NCBI RefSeq assembly: GCF_901709675.1
Contig: NC_051088.1
Coordinates: 21,240,693 to 21,304,692 of the forward strand
Origin: Syngnathus acus
Taxonomy: Eukaryota; Chordata; Actinopteri; Syngnathiformes; Syngnathidae
Direction of reading: 5' to 3'
DNA: 64,000 nt
The notes under the pieces are model-generated. The model was not told where the DNA came from. It made no database searches and saw only the letters and a list, made by a program, of their open reading frames with translations. Position numbers and translations under genes: made by a program. Below, piece by piece: positions 52,331 to 62,389 of the stretch. Within the stretch, counting starts at the first letter, position 1, and every line of letters starts with the position of its first letter.

Positions 52331-55300
52331 GACACGGAAGACATGCCTGAACCAGCTGAAAGGATGCGCCAGCTTCTCTTTCATCTGCCTGCTCCAAAGA
52401 ATGTAAACAAGACATACAGCACTGAGGAATCTTCATCTCAGCAGGAGACAAGGAAACCCGATTTTAGATCTCGGCATGTGACAGCGGCGCTCACGTGACT
52501 CCATGTGGTTTTAAGTGAACGCAACAAAGGCTTCATCGGAACTATACGACGAACGACAGCGAGAAACGAAGCAAAATATGTGAATTATTGATTTTTTTTA
52601 TCAGTTGTGAGGTGACCTTGAAAGGTGCCCATAAATAAAATGAGTTATTATTATTATTATTATTATAGAGTGCTGAGAAAGGCACCCATAAATAAAATGA
52701 ATTATTATTATTAATTATTATTATTACTATTATTATTCAATATGTGAGGTAAAAGCAGCTGCAAAGGAAACGTAATAATTTTGAAAATATTTGTTTTTAC
52801 ATTTTCTTTTGCTCCGAGTTCTAACAAACTAAGTCGACAACTTTTTCCATCACAGGCAAATTTTCGTGCTACACCTTCCTCTTATTTAAATCATTTCTGG
52901 CCAGCCATAAGATGAAATTGGCCAATCGATTCACGGACACCTTTTTTCGACCAAAGCTACAATTGACTGTTTCTGTGAGACACCGTTAGTTTTCAAAGTG
53001 CCGGCTGTCCATTGTTTTTCTATTTCCTCCCCATGGAATCTGTAATAACCTCTGAGCGAGGCTGGAATGCAAACGGATCTGGTCAAGCCCACTCAGACCA
53101 TTCTACGCGCACTACGTATGTGGCGCCGGGCTTTGAGTGAGCGCTGAGTCACTGGCGGTGAGCGAGCAGATGAGAGACACGATCGTTTCATAGTTTGCCA
53201 GCTGAGCGAGAGCTGCGAAACCTCTCGGCAGCGAGTGTCGCCCCTGGGCCAATGGGATGGATGCTCTCATGACAACACATCTGGCACCTATCAGCCGGGA
53301 GGAGACGGGTTCTAATGAAGCAGTCAGTCATGGGACGGCATCATCCTGTGTGTGCTGCATTTGTTTGTGATAAAATTATATTATTGTGTGCGCACATTGA
53401 CCAAGACATATGTAGAATTTCGTATGAAAAACAAACACAGGAAATCCTTAAAATACATTTATAAATAGAGCAATCAATGGGCTGTATTTTTTCAAGTATT
53501 TTGTAGCATATGTAGTGTGCAGTTATTCCTGCAAACTTTTTTTTGAGGCGGCTGTGCCTATGGCTCTAAAATCTCTGACGTCACATCATATGGATATTAT
53601 TTGAGAAACAATCCTCAACTCCTAAACGAGCTGTACAAAAAAAAGAGCAGCAAATAAGGGGACTCCAAAGTTTGGGGATATGTGCCATCCCTGTGTTTTT
53701 ATGTATTTGGATTCCACCTGGGCACGACAAATCAGAGAGTTTTGACAGTTCTGGGTCTCACCCGATCTAATTTTAATTAATTAATCTTAATTCATTTTAT
53801 TTTAGTTTTTAATTTTAAATAAAACATTTCCACCTGGGCACGACAAATCACAGACAGTTCTGGGTCTCATGCGGTGTAATTTTAATTAATTAATTTTAAT
53901 AAATTTTATTATATTTTTATTTTAATGAATTTTTTTTTTTTTCTTCTAATTTTGGCTCTACAGCATCGGGCTCTTACTTTAAATCCTGAAGTAGATGTGC
54001 AGTGAAACACACAACACACACACACACACACACGCATGCACGCACACACACGCCACACACACACGCGGTTTCGAAGATGCTTGGGCAGGTTTTAACACGA
54101 GAGTTCGGCTGCTTTGTTTAGACTGCAATCCTCCATGAAGCTCTGCAAATCTGATGCTATCACGCTTGCATCCAGGAGACTGCCCGCAACTTCTGCTACA
54201 CTATCCCAAGTCCAAACTTTCTTTTGAGCTTGACTGTGTCCGAGACAGAAGTTAAATCAGCCAGCAACTGATTGGCAAATTCAATTTCTGTTCCCTCTGA
54301 TTCCAGGTGACAGTTACACATGGCCTTTGTGTACTTCCAAAAAGTGGATCAGTAGCACAACGTGTTAGAGGTAAGCCTCTAATAAGTTATGTTTCAGTTT
54401 GACACAATTGCTCCCCTTTCATTGCTAGCTTCCTGACTTCTTATTGTCTAAGGGTTAAGTAGGACCTCCAGCAGGCTGAGATCTGCTGAGAAACACATCT
54501 GGAAAGTCCATCCATTAGCGGAAGGCCTTGTGTTTGTTGACACGAGTAAAGTCTTAATGTTCAGTAAAAGACAAAGAACAGTGACTTCAAAAGAGTGCGT
54601 AGTTCCTTAGGACCAGTTTTGCACCATCTATTCTAAGACCACAAATAACTTCTGTCAACAGCCAGGCAACTCCTCCGCAATAGCTTCAGTCAACTTTTGA
54701 GGCATGTGGCAACTTCCCATCGTGATATTTTTAACCATTATTTACGATACTTCCTTTAAAGACATTTTTGGGATAAGTGAAAGCGACATCGATTACAACT
54801 GCAGCCAACCACGTCGACGAGAAACCGCCAAACATTGCCGATGTTCTCGGATGGGACTTGATCCTTGGACATTTCCCATCAGACAGTCCGGACAATTTGA
54901 AAGGATAGAGAGCAAGGCAAGGATCATGCCAAAGAGAGCCGACTATGTGAAGTTTCCAATGCTCTTCCCTCTCATGAGACAGAAAAAGACCTGAATAAAG
55001 CGGCCACATCCAGCATTCTCTGTTAAAAGAGTACAAATCATAATCAGTGATGAAGGCCCATGACAGGACCACTGAATGACGCAACATCTTATTATATCAT
55101 AAAAATATCATCTACAAAGAAACAGTAATGAATAGTTTTTAATAGCAAAAGCCAGAAAGTGGCATAATAACAGGCATCAATGCATTTCTGATGCAGGTCC
55201 ACATTGAAGGAGCCTTTGAGCTTCCCGATGGAGCTTTCTAGTGTGGTGGGTGTGTCAAGCCCCATGAATGCATAAAGCGCTGAGTTGTTCCAGCTAGCGA

Positions 55301-58300
55301 AAGGCAAATGGCTTCAAGCCATTCCAACAACAACCTGGAATCTAACAGGCTTTGTCGAGGAGGAAGCGAGTGGAGGTCCGCTAGGGGCGGAGCTTGTTGG
55401 GAGAAGGGCCAAAGAATTCAAGATGAACTGAAGACATTGATTGAAGGATGAGGATTGGCCATTGGGTGGTGAGGAAGTCCTCAGTGTTCACAAAGTTCTT
55501 ACTTGTAACCTTACACCTTATTTGGTCAATTATATATAACCAAGTGGTACGAGATCAGCACAACTCTGCAGCTCTAAATTCTGCTGCCGAGACTCACCGT
55601 TAAAGAAGCTCTTAACCTTCAGGTAACCCACACCGAGCCGCAGCACCGACAATTTATCCAGACGAGCGCGGACCTCTTCGGTGAAGGGTAGCAGGCTGGT
55701 CAGTTTTTCCAGTTGGGTGTTCAGTCGGTCGCGATGCCGTTTGGACGGGTTTGATTTAGCCCCTTCGGGAGGTGGCAGTTTGGGTCTGCAAAATGAAAAC
55801 CGTTTAGAAGAATGAGTAAGATGCATGCGAGGAGAATATGAGAAAATGCAAACTGGGCTGCATGATCGCAAGTCAAAGACAACATTATGAGAAGCAGGGC
55901 TGTTTTTATTTCGAGGCCATCAAGTTGCGCAAAAAGTACGGAAATGTCTAACAATAAGATGCGCATTCAAAAGGTCAAATTAAGTTTGTGCATGTTGAGT
56001 CCTGAATAATTCAATCCGTACATTTTTACAACAAATGACCATCTGCTTACAATAATCGTCCAGAAAACGCTGGATCTGAAATGAAGGGCGAGATAGCGAT
56101 CGTCGCATTCCTGACGGCAGGACGAGAATAATAAGCGGCTAGTTTTTCTGCCTCTGGCGCTATCCGGCACATCGGCCATATGAAGGGGAGTGTCTGTCGC
56201 CGCAATACGGGATCGAGTGACACTCCTGCAACCACACAAAGGTGCTTTTGTCTGGGGCGGAACAGACAGAACAAGAGAAAGTCAACTGCATATTCAGAGC
56301 GCAGGTCTGACGCAGGTAAAAGCAAGTCGCTGTTGGACAACAACCAACAAAAAATGCTTCAAAATGTTTTCTTTGCATTTTAGATGACAAATTGATCCAC
56401 GCTCGAAGCAAAAATAATGGAAAAGGCTGTGATAACTACGCTGGGCAAATAAACCCACATTTTAGAAAATACGTCGTTTTTTTTTCCGAATGTGAGCCTG
56501 CAGGAACTTCACACAAGTGCGAGGCAAACAATTAAACTTTATACAGAAAAGTCCAAATAAACCGTTAAGACAACACAACCAACCGAGCTCTTCACTTTTA
56601 TTATTAATAATTATTATAAAAGTATTATATTATTAATTTTATTAATTATAAAATTATATAAGTATTATAAAATTATTATATTATTAATTTGATTAATTAT
56701 AAAATTATTTAAAAAATATAAAATTATTCATTCATTAATTAATATTTAATTCATTATCTAATCAACTAATGGCTGATTATAGCCATTCTTAATATACACT
56801 TTGAGAAGCACAAACAAATTGTTACCAATATTCTGACATTGGCCACTGATCAGCTTGGCCAACGTTTTTCCCCTTTTTACAGGCTCGCCGTCTTGTGCGT
56901 AAGGTGAAATAAAAAAACGGCTTATGACAATGAATCCGAGGGATCAACATAGGTGCAGGCGACTGAGGCCAGCAGCTACCAGAATGTAAAGTTTGCCAGC
57001 TAAGACTCACTGCCTCCAATTGCTGACGTGACTCTGATGTCAGCACACATCAAACGCTGCGTGAATGCATTTTCATTTGCTTGTTTTTGCCGGTGGCGTG
57101 GGACTATTAGTGTTGTTGACAGGGCTGTTTGTTTGCCCTTTGTTCACTCATGCCTCACCCGGTTGATCGACCCTTTGTTTGCACTCTCTCTCTCTCTGTC
57201 TCTTTCTCTCACTCTAGTCAGTGGTGGAGCTAGACTTTCATCCTGCGGGGGGCAATTCCATTTGTTTACATGAAGGTCATGTGGTTAGCATGCAGTGGGA
57301 AGTGCTTTGGCTGCAAACAGATACGTCTGCTTGAAGCTAAATCAGACTGTGTCCACCCTCTGAACATAACTTTATGATTGTGTCGGTATTGACACCCCTC
57401 GGAGCTTTTCAGATTCATCACCTCGGAAGTGACAAGAGTTCGGAATGTTGTTAGACGTGACTGTAACTTGTCGCCGGCCGCTTTTTTGTCATCCTCTAAC
57501 CCCGCTAGACTAGCAGGAAGCGAGATTGAAATGTTTTCTCTGAAAAATGGCAAAATATTGGTGTTTCCACAGTGTTAGCCTGTAACACTCATAGAAGGTG
57601 GACACGCACCCAAAGTTCCCATAGAAATTAAAAGCTGGTTGCGCAATCGCGGATGTTCCTCCCTCTTTTCACGCAAATGAAGATCAGTACTTGGATTTGA
57701 GTGACCACATATACAATAATCCCTCGTTTATCGCGGGTAATTGGTTCCAAGACCACCTGCGATATGTGAAAATCCCCGAAGTAGTGTCACCGTCTCATTT
57801 TTAACATACATACATTTTTTGTGTATCAATAAGTGTATATTAAACCATATAAGTGCATATGTTATCATTAGAACATTAAATAATAGTTTCAAACATGTAA
57901 ATACTATATTAATACGAAGTATAAATGACATACAGAAAATAATGTATAAATAATATAAATATAAATATGATACGTGTGTGTGTGTGTGTATGTAGCTAAA
58001 GTATACATACTGTAAATATGGTTTTAGAACTCTTTTATTATAACAACTTTTTTTATAACTTTTTTATAACAAGGTACAAGTGTACATACTGTAAATATGT
58101 TTTAGAACTCTCATTATTATTATTATAACAAATGTCTTATAACAAGGTACAATACTGTAAATATGTTTAGCCGCGATAATCGAACAGCGATGTAGCGAGG
58201 GATTACTGTACTTTAACTACCTTTGGTGTGTATAAATCATATAAATTCATTTTGCAACAATGCTGGAGGAAAAATAGAAGGAGAAGAAGAGCGATAACAA

Positions 58301-58418
58301 AACAGCAGACGAGGTGAAGAGATTATGTATGAACACAAAAATGTCTTTTTTAAACTTACACTTTTTGAAGCGGCTTCTTTCGTTTCTTGGCAGCGTAAAT
58401 GACGGAACTCGCCAACAT
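46102..58418 (-). CDS. ahr2: Aryl hydrocarbon receptor 2
   Basis: A second bHLH-PAS dioxin receptor, the type that in studied fish carries most toxicity signalling. Coding exons: 58418-58360, 55785-55598, 49643-49495, 49421-49332, 49211-49085, 49015-48876, 48806-48604, 48536-48427, 48350-48209, 47798-46277 and 46200-46102. Phases agree and give 942 aa. The N-terminus [19 protein letters not shown] and [20 protein letters not shown] match AHR2. The basic region starts at residue 32. Exon 3 is longer than in ahr1 (149 against 104 nt). PAS-A starts near 133 ([17 protein letters not shown]) and PAS-B spans about 285-365 ([20 protein letters not shown]). The 1.5-kb exon 10 holds an acidic segment ([20 protein letters not shown]) and an Asn/Gln/Pro-rich activation domain without a strong poly-Gln tract. 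The last exon encodes 32 residues and is supported by acceptor and phase only, so the C-terminus is the weakest part. Confidence 0.95.
49658..49770 (+). repeat. AGCTTT/TTAGC repeat cluster
   Basis: At least eight TTAGCTTT-type words occur in both orientations, starting about 15 bp upstream of the acceptor of ahr2 exon 3. Because the words are partly palindromic, the region could fold. Confidence 0.7.
52612..52737 (+). mobile_element. Two tandem LINE-type 3' tails
   Basis: Two copies of AGGTGCCCATAAATAAAATG / AGGCACCCATAAATAAAATG, each followed by ATT repeats. This is the usual 3' end of fish L2-like LINEs. The element bodies are missing. Confidence 0.6.
53712..53905 (+). repeat. Pair of about 75-bp direct repeats
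   Basis: Copies at 53712-53790 and 53828-53905 both begin TTCCACCTGGGCACGACAAA, continue with AGTTCTGGGTCTCA and end in TTTTAATTAATTAAT. The spacer is AT-rich. Confidence 0.8.
55786..58359 (-). other. ahr2 intron 1
   Basis: A 2.6-kb intron between the short first coding exon and the bHLH exon. It contains an AT-rich ATTATAAAATTAT tract (56600-56760), a CT repeat (57185-57213) and the 500-bp inverted-end element at 57712-58211. No additional exon was recognised. Confidence 0.7.
57712..58211 (+). mobile_element. Pogo/Kanga-like non-autonomous DNA transposon
   Basis: The left end TACAATAATCCCTCGTTTAT continues into cgcgg. The right end is TAGCGAGGGATTACTGTA, its inverted copy. The recurring words about 'cgcgat' and 'ccctcg' identify a widespread vertebrate family, probably Tc1/pogo superfamily. 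The interior holds three partial copies of a unit with TACTGTAAATATG, TTTTAGAACTCT and ATAACAAGGTACA at about 58008, 58085 and 58152. No transposase is present. Confidence 0.7.
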
Positions 58419-59399
58419 AGTGAGATCCGAAGCCACAAAGTCACAAACGTGCTTGAATTCCAATTCTTAACAGCACAATATCGGTCCGGACGCACCAAAA
58501 AGAATCACATCCCCGGAGAAAGCAACACAATCATGTCTTTTAGGTTTCCAATGTAAATCGCTGCTTTTTGGTTAGAAGTCAACAGACTGCCACAGTCACA
58601 GCAGAACTTGATAAACTCACAACGTCACCGCCCACTAAAGTTCCACTCCAGGCGCTTTTGTTCAAGTGACGGTGGCTTAAAACGCGCCTGCCTGTCTCCC
58701 GCACTGTTGGCGGTGGTGGAAATAATTCTAATTTCCATTCTTACTGGGCTGACAAAAACATTTATTGCACTCAACAGTATTTAAGGTAGATTACACAGGC
58801 GCCTGAATAGAGGGACGTTGCTTAACCACCTTAAATGTGACTTGTGATTTAAATTTATCGTAATTGAATACTATCAAACACAAGACAGTTGTTTTTAAAC
58901 GAATAAATTGGCCGGATAATTTGTAGGTGACGTTAAAGTGTGTATGATTGTGAAATATGGAATAAAAAAATAAAAACATTAAGCCAGCCCCAGCTCTCAC
59001 AAAAAAATTTGGTCATTGAGACTATTTGTAATTACTTCAGTTAGAAAAAATCGGGAAAGGTATTTATCTCATGGGGTTCCTTCCTTGAGAGTATTTTCAG
59101 TCTAACATGTTGATGTAGTGATACATTTTAGCCACAAGATGGTGCTGTTCACAAGTTAATTTTAATCACATGAAAATAAAACCTTGACAAGTTCAAAATT
59201 ACAAAATGATATCTCTTAAAGTTGGTGGCTATGGCACCTGATTAATTCTCATATGTATTAACTTATTAATTGCAAAAAAATTGGGGAGGAGATGCAAAAA
59301 ATATTTTAGATGGAGTTGCACAAGTGTGCATCTAATATTAAATAAGAAATTTAGAGACTCTTTCATGATCTTCCAGTCAAATATGTACACCTTCTTGCT
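58419..59399. other. Interval between the glycophorin-C-like gene and ahr2
   Basis: Under 1 kb. It should hold the ahr2 promoter and 5' UTR and the 3' UTR of the upstream gene. A candidate minus-strand AATAAA is at 58761-58766, about 640 bp past the upstream stop. Confidence 0.5.
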
Positions 59400-60433
59400 C
59401 TAGGCTTCCTCACTAATCTCAAAAAGCTCTATGTGTTGGGGTTCTGCGTCAGAACAAATAAAGTCATTGTCATCATCATTATCGCTGTCGTCACAATCAT
59501 CTTCATCCAAGTCGCCCATCTCATCATCCTGGGTGTCCATCTCATGGGTGACATAAGAGCCCTTCTCTCTGGAGCGGAACCACAGCAACAATGCTATCAC
59601 GCAGATGAAGATTAGTGTGGCACCTATGACACCTACAAAAGGAAAAGTGCATGTCATACTTTTTAAGTTACATGCACAAAAGCAAAAATAACGCTGTCTA
59701 CAAAAATTAAATATTTTGCTCTCACCTCCAATCAAGGCTCCGATGATACTGCCATCCACGTCAAGGTCTTTAAAAAAAATCAAAAAGAAAACACAAGTTG
59801 GAATATATTCACATTCCTCATCTGACTCTAAGTTCTTCTCATGAAAGAAGAAAGTGCTTTTTCCCGAGCAGTCAAAAATTGCATGGCAAACCAAACACAC
59901 TAAACCAAATATCACAAAACACAAATGTCACAAAAGGTCACTATGCACCGCTACGAGTACAGTGGTCCCTTGGCCCAAGCCAAGATTGGAGGGCACGAGC
60001 TCCTGGTTGCTCTTATCTCCACGGCAACAGACGTTGCCCATGGGAGTTGCTCCTTCAGTGACTCTACTCTGATGTAATACTGATAAGACACGCCCTCCTC
60101 CTCATTCAGCCTTAGTCGTGACATCATTTCTTTTTGTACATGTGACCTGATGGTAAATTTTGAATTTAGTGAAATCTAAAAGCATACCAGGTGAGGAAAG
60201 GGTGGAGCAGAAGTGCAGGAGGAATGAAGGTATTCATGTGGCAGTCACAAAAGCAAATATTTGTGGTTTCACAGAGCGGCCTATCTCCTTCGCCTCTTTG
60301 TTGACTTTTACAATATTGAACTAAGAGCGTGTTGCTCTCTGACAAGAAGTCTTCGTTCGGGAACTTTGATGCACATACCAGACACAGTTTTGGTTGTTGA
60401 CTCCAAGGGGGGAGGAGTCACGGAATCTCCCAT
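59400..60433 (-). CDS. gypc: Short single-pass membrane protein, glycophorin-C-like
   Basis: Coding exons 60433-60379, 59767-59726 and 59632-59400 give 109 aa with intact phases. A short extracellular part (MGDSVTPPPLESTTKTVSDL) has no signal peptide but many Thr/Ser residues for O-glycans. One helix spans residues 26-51 (IIGALIGGVIGATLIFICVI onward). The juxtamembrane motif KGSYVTHE at 56-63 resembles the band 4.1/FERM-binding motif of glycophorin C (KGTYHTNE) and of SMAGP (KGSYVTYE). The tail is strongly acidic (DLDEDDCDDSDNDDDND) and ends FEISEEA, without the PDZ-type EYFI of human glycophorin C. Such proteins tie the membrane to the spectrin-actin skeleton. The symbol is the best candidate, supported by human GYPC lying on 2q, but a related family member is possible. 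The ATG sits just inside its exon, so a noncoding exon lies further upstream. Confidence 0.72.
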
Positions 60434-60806
60434 GGCTACAACAACCTGGACACCAAATAAAAATTCACAAATTCACATTTTGTTCCTCTTTGCTATTTTG
60501 ATAGATCAATATTTATTATTCCTTGCACGCCTTTTGTTAAACGGCAATAATTACTTTCCTCACATTTTAAAGGCTACGCAGCGGTTTAAGTCTTGATGAT
60601 GACAATATGTGAAAAATATGTGTAATATGACCAAAACTCACCAGCTCAAGAGAGTCTGACTGCAGCAAATTCTAGTGTTTAGAAACACACACGCATGCAC
60701 ATAGAGATGGGTGTGGTGGATCTGGACCTGTGGCTCCTCCCTCCATTGGTGAAGAGACATCAGCGTAGAGACTACACATTAAAATATCATGGGCTTGGCT
60801 CTAACC

Positions 60807-60918
60807 AACCGACCAACCAACCAACCGACCAACCAACCAACCGACCAACCAACCAACCGACCAACCAACCAACCAACCAACCAACCAACCAACCAACCAA
60901 CCAACCAACCAACCAACC
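60807..60918 (+). repeat. (CCAA)n array with CCGACCAA variants
   Basis: About 28 four-base units. Variant CCGA units are concentrated in the left half and pure units fill the right half. Confidence 0.95.
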
Positions 60919-61333
60919 CTGAATCTAATTCCAACCTGTTGAGATATTTGGTAAACTGTAATACTCAATGTGACCAGCAGAGGTTTCCATGATTGTCAGC
61001 GATGTTTAAGTCAGCAAAAAAGAGAACGGAGAAAGAGACTTCCAGGTGGATAGTAGAGTGTAAAAAATAAAGTTGGAGCGCAAGCTTGTTGTTCAAAAAC
61101 AAATGCTGGTTATTCTGAAAGAAGAACAACATACAACCCTGACGCTATCCTTAACCCAAAGCCAACACCACCGGTAAAGTTCTTCAGTAATTAGATCAGA
61201 TGCAATGTAGTGTGTGAAGGTGCCGTGTCTTCTTTTACTTAATGTCCATGTTGCTTTCTTAGCCTAGCCCTGCTTGTAAAAGATGTTTTTTAATCGCGGT
61301 TTGGATTTTGACCTACTTAAATTTTAAATGAAC

Positions 61334-62389
61334 TACCGTATTTTCCGGACAATACCTCGCAGTTTTTTTCATAGTTTGACGAGCGATTTACACTACCGTT
61401 CAAAAGTTTGGGGTCACAAAATTGTTTGGGTGACCCCAAACTTTTGAACGGTAGTGTATATATTTATTTAGATAATTATTTATAGATTATATATATAATC
61501 TTCTGTGTAAAAAATCTTATAATATATATGTATACTTATATTCATAGATTATATATAATCTCATACAAATATAAGATATAATTTATAATATTTAATTCAT
61601 AATATTTTATTATAATAATATTTACACTACCGTTCAAAGGTTTGGGGTCACCCAAACAATTTTGTGACCCCAAACTTTTGAACGGTAGTGTATGTGTGAA
61701 ATTATTAACACATTATATCATTTCACATGTTATGTTCACATTAAACCGTAAGAGGGCGCTCTAGGCCTGTGGAATAATAGGAACTGCAACTGACGATGAG
61801 TCTGACGTAAACTACGTAGAAGAGAAAGCATCGCATCTTCTGCTTCCGTGGTTAGCGGAGTTCAAGATTCAAGAGTCTTCATTCGCCATGTTTGAGCGTG
61901 CCAGACAAGGAATTTGACTTCGGTAAATCACAGCCTCTGTTCAACATTTAAGTGACTCGGGACATGTGAAAAATGGCAAATATTCTCAAACATATAAACA
62001 TTGTTTATAAGTGACACCGAGGATGAAGATATTTTTGGATTTAATGATTTGGAGTGACGCGGATGGTTCGATAGACTTGTTTGCATGTTATTTATGCTAT
62101 AGTTATTTAAATAACTCTTAATATGTTACGTCAGGCAAGTTTTCAGTACTTTGTTTATGTAACGTTAGCATACCGTATTGTTAAGCCTGCTGTTGCCTAT
62201 TCTACTTTTATTTTAAATTGCCTTTCAAGATGACATGTCTGTTCTTGGTGTTAGGTTTTATCAAATACATTTCCCCCAAAAATCCGATTTATACTCTGGT
62301 GTGACATATGTCTTTTTCTCCTTTATTATGGATTTTATGGCTGGTGCGATTTATACTCCGGAGCAATTTATAGTTTGTAAAATACGGTA
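61334..62389 (+). mobile_element. About 1.06-kb non-autonomous element with TACCGTATTTT ends
   Basis: The left end TACCGTATTTTCCGGACAAT and the right end CTCCGGAGCAATTTATAGTT...AAAATACGGTA are inverted at their tips. The sub-terminal words 'cgatttatactc' are typical of a very abundant fish DNA-transposon family. The interior is not recognisable as a transposase. A palindromic element lies inside its left part. Confidence 0.6.
61391..61690 (+). mobile_element. Nested palindromic element (two 66-bp hairpins)
   Basis: Copies at 61391-61456 and 61625-61690 each read CACTACCGTTCAAAAGTTTG ... CAAACTTTTGAACGGTAGTG, so each is a near-perfect palindrome. Their asymmetric 20-bp centres are reverse complements of each other, so the pair also forms one large inverted repeat around 168 bp of AT-rich DNA. 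One substitution separates the copies. I know this terminal word from dispersed vertebrate MITEs but cannot name the family. Confidence 0.8.

Larger units (their letters stand above)
49644..55597 (-). other. ahr2 intron 2 (about 6 kb)
   Basis: The longest intron found. It separates the bHLH exon from PAS-A. Contents include AGCTTTTAGCTTTAG-like repeats at 49658-49770, a GT repeat at 52297-52329, LINE-type tails at 52612-52737, a direct-repeat pair at 53712-53905 and a CA-rich tract at 54017-54065. A few open frames on both strands show no protein similarity that I recognise. Confidence 0.7.

Noticed and set aside
54704-54994. 96-aa open frame in ahr2 intron 2
   Set aside because: No homology, splice context or codon pattern supports it.
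60695-60992. QPTNQPTN repeat open frames
   Set aside because: They are translations of the CCAA array.
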